Part shown: in pieces, positions 9,963 to 21,618 of the stretch
Layout: each line of letters starts with the position of its first letter
Numbering within the stretch: the first letter of the stretch is position 1
Assembly: GCA_039720395.1 (NCBI GenBank)
Contig: CM077833.1
Span: forward strand, 18,351,133 to 18,415,132
Direction of reading: 5' to 3'
DNA from: Liquidambar formosana
Lineage: Eukaryota > Streptophyta > Magnoliopsida > Saxifragales > Altingiaceae
DNA: 64,000 bases
The notes under the pieces: generated by a model
Database searches by the model: none
What the model saw: the letters and a program-made list of their open reading frames with translations, nothing else
What the model was told of the DNA's origin: nothing
Position numbers and translations under genes: made by a program

Positions 9963-12900
9963 TGTTGATATGTGCCCAAGATAATGCCCTGATTATCCCT
10001 CCTGATTGCTGCACAATTCAAGTAGAGGAGGAAGTCAAGCTTCCCTTATACTAAGTAAGGTAATTAGTGTTGACCGTTAAGCTACAAAGATGGGTAGTGT
10101 CACACCCCATTTTTGCACCACCTTACTAGGGCTCATCATTTTATGCATGTTTTTTGTTTTGTTTTTGAGTCTAGTCACTTGCATTAGGTTTCTAGAGTCA
10201 CAAGGACAATGGGTATGAATTTTGGTTCAAATTGGAGTTGATCTTGAGGGATAATATAAGCTTGTGTGACTTGAGGGGCATAATTGTCTTTTAAGTCCCA
10301 AAATTTTCATTTGACCTTGAAATGATCTCCAAATTGTCAATTGGAGTTCATATGGATGCATAGGAGGTATTTCTAGGTTCAATTTGATAAATCAATGGCT
10401 TGGGATTAAAATGGCTCGATGTAGTTCAAGATTGGTTAATTGACCCTTCTTTGGGTTAGCTCTAATTAACTCACAATTACCAACCAAATCTTTTCAAATT
10501 GACTTTCATTAGTCATCATTTTACTCCCAAAAGTGTTTTATGAAATTCAATTTTGATATGGAAAGTGTTTGGTTTGACCCTATGTGCATGCCTATGCTTA
10601 GCAAAGGTAGAGTACAGTGGTTAACCGCCTTGTTCAAACCTAACCATGCCCCCATGGTTAGTGGTTTTCACCCCAAAATGTTCAAAAACATATTCCTCAT
10701 CGAAACACGGTCGTTTTGGCTTTTGTTTCATCAAAATCGGAGTTAATTTGCCCCCTGAAATACTTCTAGAAGGGAAGGGAGGCAAAATAGGAGAAAAATC
10801 AGAAGTGGGCTCGGGTGACCACCCAAGCCTGGGCGGCTAGCCGCCTGGGCCCAGGTGGCTAGCCGCCCAGCCTTGGGTGGTCACCCGAGGCCACTTTCCT
10901 ATTTGCACCATGATTCCTTGCTGAAGCGGACTCTTGCCTATTTTGACGTATTTGGGCTCTTTTGGACGGGTTTCCTTCTATTTTTTGGTAACTTCTGAGT
11001 TACTTAAGCCCCAAGGGGGTCTCTAATAGCCCTTGGATTAATTTTTAGGGTTTTAATCCTAGCCATTGGTTAATCCTAATGAAACTCTATAAATACACCC
11101 CTATGCTTCAGCACAAGGGGAGCCACTTTATGCATTAAAACTTGAGTGTTTGAGAGAGAATAAGAGAGAGAGACTTGAAGGAGAGCTGGAGTTCTTGCTG
11201 TAGCCTTGAAGAACATTGGTTGAAGACATTCACAAGAGCAAGAGGGAGTTCATACAGCAGCAAGGAAGGCTCTTTCTAAGGTATTCCTCTTTTCTGTTTA
11301 AGCTTAAACAAAGGTATCATGTAGGAATAGCTCTATTGCATGTAATGCTTGTAATTTCTACCATGAATTGAAGTTTCTATTAGGTAATACATGTGATATT
11401 GATGATGTTCATGATGAGTTTTGCATGCTTTAGAGTTAGTTCATAGGTTCCAATGCATAGTTATGATTCTTGTGCTCCTGTTGTCCTTATGCTAGGATTA
11501 GTGTTATTGCATGTTAGTCTTAGGTTTATTGTCATGTTTTATTGCTTTAGTTAATTAATATGCATGATTTAGGTTCTGTTTAGGTTTATTTTAGTATGTG
11601 TGAAGTTTGTTTTGTATGTTTTCAAGCATATTTGTGAGTTTAGGGTTTTAGAGTCTTTGTTTTGTGTTTGTTTTTATACAGCATGTTAAAGTAGGTCTTT
11701 TCATTGGATTTTCTTCATATTTGCTGTGTATGTTTTTCATATGGAGTAAATATGATATTTTTGCATGCATGTTAGTATGTTTTAGGGTTTATATGCATGA
11801 TATGGTTCTAGGATTGTGTTAGGGCTTATGAAAGTTTGCTGTTTTTGCTGTTAGCATGCTTAGTAGATGATTTTAGGCCTTAATACTATTCTGTCCAGAT
11901 TTGCATATCATCGTTTTTGCATGGTTTTGAGCACGTGTAAGGGTGCAAATAGGTGTGGTAATTGTCCTATGGCAAATAGGGCTGCCAATGCATGAAATGG
12001 CTAATGTTTGGAGCAATTGCGCTCAGGTAAGTGGGTATGAAGGTGCCCCAATTCACCTCTCTTCCTTATTCTCTCTCTTCTCCCTCTTTAGGGTTAATTT
12101 TTAATATGATCCTATGGTTCTAATCAAGGGTTTCCTTAACCCATAAAATTCTGGTTTTTATTAAGGTTTCCATTTTGTGGATTTCTTTCCAAAATCAAAC
12201 TTTCTATCAAATTCAACTCTTTTGGTCAAATAAGGAAACCTAGGGTTTTAACCATAGGTTTATATTAAGTCTTAACCCTAGTTCTAATCGAACTACGTGG
12301 ACTTTGATTCATGTATTTCGTTGCATGGTACGTAGGCACTCTTCGTGAGGCTCAAGTCCGTTCTAGGATCCAAGCATCCTAGGCTTCTTTTTGTTTTGTT
12401 TTCTTTTTCTTTATTTTCTGTTTTTATGTGTTTATTATGCATGGATGGATGAATGAAATATATGATATGCATGCTATCTTGTGATGATATACTTGCTGAT
12501 TTTTGTATGGAAAGATCTTAATTTAGCCCAAATGAACTGAGAGACCGAAAGGGTGACATGGGTGCCTATCGGCTTTGTCTAGAACCTTCCCATGTCATAA
12601 CTTAGCCTCCGAATCCCCGATTTCTTTGGTTTCCAAAAGATTGGTTTTTGTCTTTCCTTTTTTATGGAGTCATTCAAATTGTTTTCTTAAAACAAATTGA
12701 TTTTTTTTAGGGTTTTCCTTATTTCCTTTAAAAAATAAGGTGGCGACTCCTTTTTTGTTTTCAAAACCCATTCTCTCTTTTCAATCCCTCGTGGGCCCAA
12801 TTTCCGGGGTTCACAGGTAGAATGGAGCCACACAGTTGCATTCAAGGAGAGAAAGGGTTTGAGTTCTATTTTTATCTTCTTAGAGTCCCTATAAATAGGG

Positions 12901-13026
12901 AGTCATCTAATGAATAGAGTATTGAAGAGTAATTTGCCTTTTTCTTTTTCTACTGTATTGGAGGTTTTCCTCCCTTGAAGTGGCATTTCGTAATAAATTA
13001 TGTTTTCTCATTCTTGGTTCTTATCA
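9963..13026 (+). mobile_element. 3' LTR of the gypsy element, split by a solo LTR
   Basis: The purine tract GAAGAGGGGGG at about 9952 is followed by TGTTGATATG, a standard LTR start. The LTR runs to 10097, is interrupted by the 2.7-kb solo LTR, and resumes at 12821 to a likely end at TTATCA (13026). Joined, it would be about 340 bp. A promoter-like CCTATAAATAGGG lies at about 12890. No matching 5' LTR is present upstream. Confidence 0.75.
10098..12815 (+). mobile_element. Solo LTR (2,718 bp) with perfect 5-bp target duplication
   Basis: It begins TGTCACACCCC and ends GGGGTTCACA. It is flanked by GGTAG at 10093-10097 and GGTAG at 12816-12820. It interrupts the gypsy 3' LTR, so it is the youngest layer of the nest. 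It contains an AGCCGCC/GGCGGCT inverted stretch around 10815-10885, a TATA-like CTATAAATACACC near 11085, and GGTGGCGACTCC before the end. No coding sequence is visible; the small frames at 10540-10840 are not gene-like. It belongs to the same family as 1-1572. Confidence 0.85.
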
Positions 13027-13206
13027 TGCCGACGTCAGGCTTAATCTCCTTTTGCGTCTTAATCCCTAAACAGCAAACAAAATTATATAATGATCAAGCC
13101 ATCACTATGCATGTTCCCCGTCAAAACCATCCCATATACCCCGTCAAAAACCCTACAACCCCAATCGAACCATGACTATTCCCTATTGCTATCACCACCA
13201 CTATAA

Positions 13207-13435
13207 TTCCACTGCCACCGTTGTAATACAAAAAACCCCCAATTTAATTCCACAGAAAACCCCCATCTACATACCTCAAGTTCTTTTTCATCGTTATCAC
13301 CGCCAACGAGGTTATAAGCCACCTCCACAATCCTTTAATTCCATCGCCACTATTGTAATACAAAAAAACCCCCCAATTTAATTCCACAAAAAACACCCAT
13401 CTATATACCTCAAGTTCTTCTCCATCGTCTTCACC
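13207..13435 (+). repeat. Tandem duplication, two units with about 131-bp period
   Basis: Two similar copies (13207-13303 and 13338-13435) share TTGTAATACAAAAAA, CCCAATTTAATTCCACA and TACCTCAAGTTCTT. They lie in the right part of the MULE-like element, between the gypsy end and the right TIR. The short open frames over them are repeat artefacts. Confidence 0.7.
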
Positions 13436-13799
13436 ATCACCGTATTGCTCTGTACGCTCAATGCGATCCATGGCTGCTCACCTTCAATTTTATTTGTCGT
13501 AGTTTCATCAATTGGAATGCTCCTATGAAAACCTAGCCACCAATTGCCGACATCAACTCTCGTTTATAGTGCTTCAATTGCCATTTATGGTGGAAGTGAT
13601 GGTGGTCAAGTGATAAAGGAGGAGTAGGAATTAGGAGAGCTTAGGTCGGGGTTTGATACTGGTAGCATTAGCTGCCTTCAATGGTGAGTCTGCGACGGTG
13701 CTCATTGCATTTTCATGACAACAGTTGTCAGAGAAATAAAAGAGCATTAAAAAGATAAATAATTGAAAGAAAACGGCACCGTTTCATAAATTTGATAAA

Positions 13800-13941
13800 A
13801 TCATTCTTTTATTAATTAAAAAAGAAAACATTTAACATTGCCGTTAATGGCGTATCCCTGACACCATATGGGGGTTTTTTAATAAAGGGGCGTAAAGTGA
13901 AAAATAGATAATAATAGAAAAAGGTTTTTTGCATTTTACTC
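13800..13941 (-). repeat. Right terminal inverted repeat
   Basis: Inverted partner of 5905-6055. From 13436 to 13800 nothing recognisable is present. From 13951 to 14177 there is only AT-rich spacer. Confidence 0.65.
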
Positions 13942-14177
13942 TAATTTTTATAAATTTATACTTGAGATTACTTAATATCAACAAATTAGTAGCAATACTT
14001 TTTTATAAGTTTAAATTCGAGATCACTTACTTAATAAGTGATGTAAATGCATTTAGACTACCATACAATCAACACAAGAACCAAGTTATCGCCATTATTT
14101 TCTAATTTAACATAATTTGACATTTGACATTCTTATCTTGTTTAAAAAATAAAAAAATAAAATGAAAAAAAGAAGGG

Positions 14178-15078
14178 TGGGGCTATTGGCACTCCTCACA
14201 TAACCTCTTGCACTCCTTTGAACTTTTTATTGCTCAAAATGACACTTATACCCACAAGGATTATAAGGCACACTACCAAACTCACCACCCATTTACACCA
14301 CCATGACGAATGTCGACACCCATCTTTTCGAAAGACCCTTCGCCGGCCGTGACCTTTGATGGAGGCTTGTGGGTTTGATTGAGAAGGAGGTGGTGTGGAG
14401 GATTGTGGCGGAAGATCTAATTGTGTTTGGGTAAGGGATTTGATGGTGTTTGGGGTTTTTATTTGAAGAATATGAAAATTAATTTGGCTGTCATTTAACT
14501 TTGCCGGCGGCGACTTTTGACGGAATTGTGGGTGATGGGATATATGGGCATCGTCGACCCTCGTCGGAGAAGGCGAGCCTCAGCTTTGGGTTTTCCCCCC
14601 CACCCCCCCCCCCCCCCTCTCGGGTGGGTGCCCTCTCTCTTTCTTTGCATATATGTATCCATATATAGCAGAATTTCCCAATGATGAGGGTGTGCTTTCT
14701 TTGGTGATGGAATATGAACAGTTAGACTAGAATGATTTTAATGGAAGGGTGTGGATTTGAGTGGGATGTGAGTGGAGTTTTGAGGAGTGATAACAAATGG
14801 AGTTTGAGGAGTGATAAAAAATGAAGGAGTTGCAAAGAGGAGGTATAGAAGGAAATGGATGACATTGACAGTGGGTGGTTTTGAAAAAATTGATGGAGTT
14901 TCCAGCGAGGTGCTCCGGAGCTGCTATGGGTTGAATCCCTCGAGCTGAAGTTTCTAGAAATTAGCATTTTCATTTTTCTCTATCTTGGTGGTGAGGGTAT
15001 TATTGTCATTACATACAATAAAATGGTAAAGGGAGTGCGAGAAGTCAATAGAGGAGTGCGAATAATACTCCCCAAAAA
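14178..15078. mobile_element. Non-autonomous TIR element upstream of the PPR gene
   Basis: The left end GGGGCTATTGGCACTCCTC followed by CTCTTGCACTCC and ATGACACTTATACCC is matched by the inverted right end GGGGAGTATTATTCGCACTCC followed by CTTCTCGCACTCCC and ATGACAATAATACCC. The TIRs span about 75-85 bp. AAAAAAGAA and AAAAAAGGA outside the ends could be 9-bp duplications. The interior has G-rich text and a poly-C tract at about 14597-14618; no transposase is seen. The right 190 bp also occurs in copy B at 31829-32026. It ends about 240 bp before the PPR start codon. Confidence 0.7.
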
Positions 15079-15320
15079 AGGAATCGTACCTTTCGAGCAC
15101 TAATGGGACTCAACGGGGGTTAGTTCTCATGCATTCAAATTAAGCTCATCCTTTTAAGCGACCGACTGGCGAGTGGCGACAGTAGCCATCCTCTATGCCT
15201 CTATTATCTCGTACGGAGTATAAAGTATATAATATATAACAATGGTGCGAAAACTTCAGAAATGGCCGTTTAATCAGTCATCAAGTCGACCCTAGTCATG
15301 TCTGGATCATCACCGAGTCA

Positions 15321-18300
15321 ATGCCTCCCAGACCTCCTTTTAGAACGCTACACATACCCAACTCAAACTTCTTCCATCACCAATCAAACTTCTCAACTAT
15401 TCCACCACAGAACAATCACACTTCAGACCAATACATATATGAGCATCTCCTTCAAATTTGCCTGCAACAATGCAAACGAATCCAATCCCGTCGTCTGTTC
15501 GACGAAATGCCGCAGAGACTATCTCAGGCTTCGAAAATCAGCAAAATTCTCCATGCCCACAGCCTCAAATATGGGGTTGCATCACAAGGGCAGCTAGGCA
15601 ATGCCATTGTCGATCTGTATGCTAAGTGTGGCAACGTGGAGTTTGCCAAGAAGGCGTTCGACCTGCTCGAAAGTAGGGGCGTGTCTGCTTGGAACTCGGT
15701 TACGTCTGTGTACTCTCGGTGTGGATTGTTGGAACAGGTGATTCAGTCTTTTGAGTCATTGCGGAATTGTGGGGTTTTGCCGAATCAGTTCACTTATGCG
15801 ATTGTGCTATCTGCTTCTGCGAGGTTAATGGATGCTGGTTTTGGGAAACAAGTTCATTGTAATGTTATTAAGATGGGGTTTGAGTTTAATTCTTTCTGTG
15901 AAGGATCTTTAATTGATATGTATGCTAAGTGCAACCTCGTGACTGATGCTCGTCAGATATTGGATCGAGCTGTGGACCCGGATACGGTTTCTTGGACGGC
16001 CATGATTGCAGGGTATGTTCAAATTGGTTTGCCTGAGGAGGCGCTCAAAGTGTTCGAGGAAATGCAGAAACTTGGATATGTTCCGGACCAGGTAGCATTT
16101 GTGACTGTGATAAGTGCGTGTGTCAGTCTAGGAAGGATTGATGATGCGTGTGATTTGTTTTCCCAAATGCCTAACCCGAATGTTGTTGCATGGAATGTGA
16201 TGATTTCAGGACATGCCCAAACAGGTTATGAGGTTGAAGCTATGAAGTTTTTCCAAAATATGAGGAAAGCTGGTGTTAAACCCGTGCGATCCACTTTAGC
16301 AAGTGTCTTGAGTGCCATTGCCAATTTAGCGGCTCTTTACTATGGCTTGTTGGTGCATGCTCTAGCAATTAAGCAGGGTTTGAATTGTAACGTTTATGTG
16401 GGAAGTTCTTTGATCAATATGTACGCCAAGTGTGAAAAAATGGAAGCTGCAAAGAGAGTATTTGACGCTTTGGATGAGAGAAATGTTGTGTTGTGGAATG
16501 CAATGCTCGGAGGTTATGCACAGAATGGGTATGCATCTGAAGTCATGGAATTATTCTCCAATATGAGGGATTGTGGTTACCAACCTGATGAATTTACCTA
16601 TACAAGCATTTTGAGTGCATGCGCTTGCTTGGAGTGTTTAGAATTGGGGCGCCAATTTCATTCATATATAATCAAGAATAAATTTGAATCAAACTTGTTT
16701 GTGGGAAATGCATTGGTGGATATGTATGCTAAATCTGGGTCTTTAACAGAAGCGAGGCAGCAATTTGAGCTCATAAGGAATCGGGACAAAATTTCTTGGA
16801 ATGTAATTATTGTTGGGTATGTGCAGGAAGAAGATGAAAATGAGGCTTTCAACATGTTTCGAAGAATGAATTCAGATGGGATTATTCCTGGTGAGGAATC
16901 TTTGGCCAGTATACTCAGTGCATGTGCAAATCTTCAAGCTCTTGATCAAGGAAAACAAGTCCATTGCTTTTCAGTTAAATCTGGTCTAGAAACAAGCCTT
17001 TATGCTGGAAGCTCCCTTATTGACATGTATGCCAAGTGTGGTGCCATTGGTAATGCCCGTAAAGTTCATTCTAGCATGCCTCAACGGAGTGTGGTCTCCA
17101 TGAATGCTCTGATTGCTGGGTATACTCAAAACAATTTAGAGGAAGCTGTAAGTCTGTTTCGAGAGATGCAGGCTGAAGGATTGAACCCATCTGAAGTAAC
17201 CTTTGCAAGCCTTTTGGATGCATGTAGTGGACCGCATAGGTTGGATCTGGGAAGCCAAATTCACTGTCTTATACTAAAGAGCGGTTTTTTATATGCTGAT
17301 GAGTTCTTGAATATCTCTCTCTTGGGCATGTATATGAACTCTCTAAGAAAACCAGATGCGAGTATTCTTTTCTCAGAGTTCCCCAATCCTAAGAGCACAG
17401 TACTATGGACTGCTCTCATTTCAGGACTCACTCAAAATGGTTGTAGTGAGGAGGCCTTGCAGTTTTATCGAGAGATGCTTAGCTACAATGCCATACCGGA
17501 CCAAGCAACATTCGCCAGTGTCCTTAGAGCATGTTCCCTCTCAGCTTCTTTAAGAGATGGTAGAGAGATCCATTCTCTCATTTTCCATACTGGTTTTGAC
17601 TCAGATGAGGTAACGAGTAGTGCGCTCATAGACATGTATGCTAAATGTGGGGATGTGAAAAGTTCTGTGCAAGTTTTTGAGGAAATGGTTAGTAAAAATG
17701 ATGTAATTTCTTGGAACAACATGATAGTGGGATTCGCTAAAAATGGATATGCAGAAAATGCATTGAAGATCTTCAATGAGATGATGCAAACACATGTAAA
17801 GCCCGATGATGTCACGTTTCTTGGTGTTCTCAGTGCGTGTAGTCATGCAGGGAAGGTATTTGAAGGCCGTAGGATTTTTAATATAATGGTTAATTACTTT
17901 GGGATTCAACCAAGAGTAGATCATTGTGCCTGCATGGTTGATCTTCTTGGCCGATTTGGCTTTCTCAAAGAAGCAGAGGATTTTATTGACGAGCTAAACT
18001 TTGAACCTGATGCTATGATTTGGGCCACTCTACTTGGTGCTTGCAGCATACATGGAGATGATGCTAGGGGGCGGAGGGCAGCTGAGAAACTCATTGAGTT
18101 GGAACCCCAAAATTCTTCACCCTATGTGTTGCTTTCTAATATATATGCTGCATCAGGAAACTGGGTTGAGGTTAACTCTGTGAGGAGGGAAATGAGAGAA
18201 AAAGGAGTGAGAAAGTTTCCTGGCTGTAGCTGGATTGTAGTGGGAGAGAAGACCAACTTATTTGTAGCAGGGGATAAATTTCATTCCAGTGCAGATGAAA

Positions 18301-18413
18301 TCCATGCAGTTTTAAAGGATTTGACAGCACTAATGAAAGATTATGGTTGTACTGCTGAAACGGATTGTTTTTTTCATGATGAAGACCTTCTTGTCATTTA
18401 TACTCCTACTTAG
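15321..18413 (+). CDS. MEF12: Pentatricopeptide repeat protein, PLS class E/E+ (MEF12-type editing factor)
   Basis: An intact intronless frame of 1,030 residues. It contains a long run of PLS-type PPR motifs of about 31-36 residues (signatures such as LIDMYAKCG, SWNVMISGHAQTG, TFASVLSACS) from about residue 70 to 890, then E and E+ motifs (PDAMIWATLLGACSIHGD, LIELEPQNSSPYVLLSNIYA, KFPGCSWIVV, LFVAGDKFH). It lacks a DYW deaminase domain. Length and sequence pattern match Arabidopsis At3g09040 (MEF12, about 1,028 residues), a mitochondrial C-to-U RNA editing factor that acts on a nad5 site; orthology is inferred. The N-terminus is Ser/Pro/Thr-rich with few acidic residues, compatible with organelle import. 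The start is the first in-frame ATG; an earlier ATG at 15298 is in another frame. Two partial copies lie downstream at 32030 and 37130. Confidence 0.92.
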   Translation: MPPRPPFRTLHIPNSNFFHHQSNFSTIPPQNNHTSDQYIYEHLLQICLQQCKRIQSRRLFDEMPQRLSQASKISKILHAHSLKYGVASQGQLGNAIVDLYAKCGNVEFAKKAFDLLESRGVSAWNSVTSVYSRCGLLEQVIQSFESLRNCGVLPNQFTYAIVLSASARLMDAGFGKQVHCNVIKMGFEFNSFCEGSLIDMYAKCNLVTDARQILDRAVDPDTVSWTAMIAGYVQIGLPEEALKVFEEMQKLGYVPDQVAFVTVISACVSLGRIDDACDLFSQMPNPNVVAWNVMISGHAQTGYEVEAMKFFQNMRKAGVKPVRSTLASVLSAIANLAALYYGLLVHALAIKQGLNCNVYVGSSLINMYAKCEKMEAAKRVFDALDERNVVLWNAMLGGYAQNGYASEVMELFSNMRDCGYQPDEFTYTSILSACACLECLELGRQFHSYIIKNKFESNLFVGNALVDMYAKSGSLTEARQQFELIRNRDKISWNVIIVGYVQEEDENEAFNMFRRMNSDGIIPGEESLASILSACANLQALDQGKQVHCFSVKSGLETSLYAGSSLIDMYAKCGAIGNARKVHSSMPQRSVVSMNALIAGYTQNNLEEAVSLFREMQAEGLNPSEVTFASLLDACSGPHRLDLGSQIHCLILKSGFLYADEFLNISLLGMYMNSLRKPDASILFSEFPNPKSTVLWTALISGLTQNGCSEEALQFYREMLSYNAIPDQATFASVLRACSLSASLRDGREIHSLIFHTGFDSDEVTSSALIDMYAKCGDVKSSVQVFEEMVSKNDVISWNNMIVGFAKNGYAENALKIFNEMMQTHVKPDDVTFLGVLSACSHAGKVFEGRRIFNIMVNYFGIQPRVDHCACMVDLLGRFGFLKEAEDFIDELNFEPDAMIWATLLGACSIHGDDARGRRAAEKLIELEPQNSSPYVLLSNIYAASGNWVEVNSVRREMREKGVRKFPGCSWIVVGEKTNLFVAGDKFHSSADEIHAVLKDLTALMKDYGCTAETDCFFHDEDLLVIYTPT

Positions 18414-19222
18414 CAGAGACCAAGTTGTTAACTTGTTATCCAGTTGATGCCAATGCGGAATGAAGAACACTTATACCTAGAAGCCTTGTACAAAGACTCG
18501 AGGACATTTTGGCTAAAAAGGTTGGGGAGAGTGAGCAGACAAGACTTGTGTTTTTGAAGGTCTAGATCTGCTTGACGTTCCTCAAATCTTTTTCTCCTCT
18601 GGTTTGTTCCAGTGGATTTTCTTTATTCTGTCACTTGAGCATTTGCTAATCCCTTGTCCTATCAATTTGGGGAAGTTGGAAGTTGGAAATTCTACATTGC
18701 TCAAAATTTATCTTTTTCAAATTATCTCAGGCTTTTTGATCTGTTGGATACACTGAGTCACTGGATGGCAGTGTCAGATCTGTAAGTCTGGAAAAGGAGG
18801 AGACATTTTGAGTCTACTGTCAAGGAAGTCAATTTCTAAACCTTAACTCTTTCCCAAGAGCGAATCTTGATTCTCCTTCACATGGTGACAAAGCACCATA
18901 AGAGGGCATTTCTTGATTGTTATCATAATCAGACTTAAAATTTTTTTTTTCCTTGAAGCTACTTTTGTTAGAAGTAGCTACCAGCTTAATATGAATGAAT
19001 TTGATTGGAGCAAGTTGTGTTTGGATAATTATCTAAATAGAAGATGCCCAGGATTCACATGTCATTCTTTACAGAATTCCCTTGACAAAGATAATATGTT
19101 ATTATAATTCGTCTGCTTCACATTTCTCTGTCATTATATATATGTTTAGATAAAGTTCTTAGAAGAGCTGAGAGAATGGATAAAGGGGTGGCTTTTCCTT
19201 AAGTAGCTTTGAGTTTCCTGAG
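18414..19222 (+). other. PPR 3' flank and intergenic spacer
   Basis: No gene is seen. This 809-bp spacer is almost unchanged at 33302-34109 in copy B, and about 600 bp of it is also present, more diverged, in copy C (37427-38058). Confidence 0.8.
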
Positions 19223-21618
19223 ATGGGTAGGTGGTGGTTTTGTGGGTTGATTCTTGTGGTGGGTTATTTGTGGTTGGGGTTTGATGTGGAAGGTTACCCA
19301 GTTGTGGATCTTGTGGTGAGGTTGCCTGGCCAACCAAAGATTGGTTTTAGGCAGTTTTCTGGGTATGTTGAGGTGAATGTGAATGCTGGGAGGGGTTTGT
19401 TTTACTACTTTGTTGAAGCAGAGGAGGACCCTAATAGGAAGCCTCTCACTCTCTGGCTCAATGGAGGTTTGTTGGTTTGTTTCCTTTGCTTCTGTTGAGT
19501 TGGTTTTGTGCTAATAATATGTACATTATAAAATCAAATAACTTTCCTTTTTTCTCTCACTTACACACCCATGCACACACCCCATCTACCCCCACACAAG
19601 TTGTCCTGAGGTTTTCATGCTTCTTAAGTGGATTATGATTTTCTTGTGGACTGTTATGTTTAGTTGATGGGTTACTTCTATTTTCTGTTCTTTTGAGAAC
19701 TTCAATTGTTGTTTTTATTGTGATTATGATGGCTTTTGTACCTCCTTTTACCTTTTACTTTAAATGTTGATGATTTGTTCTTTCATTCTTTCTTTTTCCT
19801 CTTCTTTTTATGCAATTTTTAACTGTTCCCCTTTTTTTCTCTCCAGTGGTGGCCTATTCAATGTACCAAACGTTTTGATATACATGTCCTATTATTGTTA
19901 TCCTGTGTTTTTGTCCCAACCGTCCCAACCTGTTTGGTCTTATTTCAATCATGAAGTCAACTGCAAATTTGGATGACACTGACTCATTAGCATCAGAGAT
20001 TTGCAGAGCCTGCTAATTTAAAATTTTTGGAATGAATTCCATCCTTATTTAGGTAAGAATGTTTAATTTGAAATCTTAGTCAGTGACTTGGTTCCAAAGC
20101 TTTGATGATCATCTTTCGACATTAATTCATCTCAATGCGAGGTTTAACAAAAAACCCAACAACGATTTGTCCTGACTTTTACCAGGATGCTGAGGCCTAA
20201 AGAGATTCAATTTTATGATTTCCATGACACTTCCAATACTCTGAAAACCCCAGTGATTGAAAAGTTGTCTTTACTTTCAGCTTTGACAGTTGATCCTCTT
20301 TCAGTCTTTTCTCCATTCATAGCATGTTTTGATTAATAATATCTATATTTCTATCTTGATTATGCGAGTAAGGGGAAATTGTAGGTCCATAACAGTCTTA
20401 TCTTCTGTTCATAGTTGTGAGACTCATATGTATAAAACTATTTAAAATTTTGTGTTCAGGTCCAAGATGCTCCTCAATTGGTGGGGGTGCCTTTACAGAG
20501 TTGGGTTCATTCTTCCATAGCGGTGATGGCCTAGGCCTTCGAAGAAATTCAAAGTCATGGAATGAAGGCTTCATATTTTTAATGTTATTTTGGCTCAATT
20601 ATCTGATTTTCATCTTGACTTCAGATTTGGAGTTTAATTTCCCCCCTTTTTCCCCTTATCTTATAGCATCGAATATCCTCTTTGTCGAGTCTCCTGCTGG
20701 AGTAGGATGGTCATGCTCAAACAGAAGTTCAGATTATACATGTGGGGATGCCTCCACTGGTAAAGAGAACAGCTTTGAAACCTTTTTATATTATATTATT
20801 GATTATAGTGGGTGCTATAATTTCAATATATGATTCTTGGCACAAGATATGTAAACGTTATTTGAAACTTAGATAAGTGATATATCATAGAACTTAGTGT
20901 AATTTGATTTAATCCAACCTCAATCTCTTGTTTTTGGCAGCCATGGATATGCATGTATATACGTTGAGATGGTTTGAGAAGTTCTCAGAATTCAAATCCA
21001 GAGAATTGTTTCTTACTGGAGAAAGCTATGCAGGTATGAGAAGTAGTATTGAAGTCTCTGGTTCTGCACGTTCTTTTTCAAGGCAAATTTTTAATAAATT
21101 TTTTTTACTTATTTAATATTTTATTTCCCCTGATGTTTTATCTATTAAAGGGTACTTACTTATTTAGTATGTTGCTTACATGTATTAATATTGTTATATA
21201 GGGCATTACATACCCAAGTTGGGTAATGCACTACTGGACCATAATGCACATTCAAGTTCAATATCAAAGGAGTTTCTGTAAGAAAACCAAGTCATGTACC
21301 GAATTTTCTTGCTTTCTTTTTTTAAAAAATAAAATAAAATAAAAAAGAGAAAATCAGTGGGTCTTTGTTTTGAGATTTTCTTGAGTACCTATCAGTCTGT
21401 TCATTTGCTTACCTTTTTTTTCCTGATTAGATTGGGAATCCACTTCTCAGACTCGATCGCGATATTCCAGCATGGCAGCAACATATGAATTTTTTTGGTC
21501 ACATGGAATGATTTCTGATGAAATTGGTCTCACCATCATAAACGATTGTGATTTTGACGATTATATCTTTGCCAGTCCTCACAATGTTACCCAATCATGC
21601 AACCAAGCTATAAGTGAA
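19223..21618 (+). pseudogene. Serine carboxypeptidase-like (SCPL), copy A, truncated and frameshifted
   Basis: Exons: 19223-19466 (signal peptide, then [16 protein letters not shown] and TLWLNGG), 20460-20567, 20667-20759 ([14 protein letters not shown]), 20941-21033 (catalytic-serine motif GESYAG), 21202-21277 (HYIPKL) and 21431 to about 21618 ([17 protein letters not shown]). Layout and motifs match secreted S10 peptidases of the SCPL42-45 group. The oxyanion motif GPGCSS reads GPRCSS. Exon 5 has a net one-base shift before its end. Exon 6 carries an 8-bp insertion (TGGCAGCA, about 21473-21480) that breaks the frame before FFWSHG. Exon 2 ends at a weak GC donor. Homology stops at about 21618, so the exons with the catalytic Asp and His are missing. 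All but the right truncation are shared with copy B. Confidence 0.88.

Larger units (their letters stand above)
5905..13941. mobile_element. MULE-like TIR element carrying nested insertions
   Basis: The outer 140-150 bases at each end are imperfect inverted repeats. The left end reads AGGTAAAATGAAAAAACCCC with CTATTATTACCAATTTTTCA; the reverse complement of the right end reads GAGTAAAATGCAAAAAACC with CTATTATTATCTATTTTTCA, and further inside both carry CCCCATAT and TGCCGTTAA-type motifs. Flanks AAATTTTTA (5896-5904) and TAATTTTTA (13942-13950) could be a 9-bp target duplication with one mismatch, as expected for Mutator-like elements, but they are AT-rich. The interior is mostly a later gypsy insertion; no transposase gene is seen, so the element was non-autonomous or lost it. 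Confidence 0.65.
14889..21618 (+). repeat. Segmental duplication, copy A (PPR + SCPL)
   Basis: Nearly base-for-base match with copy B (31829 to about 36486), apart from about 2,044 bp (15098-17141) missing from B. It starts inside the TIR element, covers the PPR gene, the spacer and six SCPL exons, and stops about 21618. Introns and spacer are as similar as exons, so this is a DNA-level duplication and not retrotransposition. Confidence 0.9.

Noticed and set aside
17483..17924. Minus-strand open frames opposite the PPR gene (and their equivalents at 32371-32812)
   Set aside because: They are antisense shadows of conserved PPR codons, change with the sense codons, and have no family signature.
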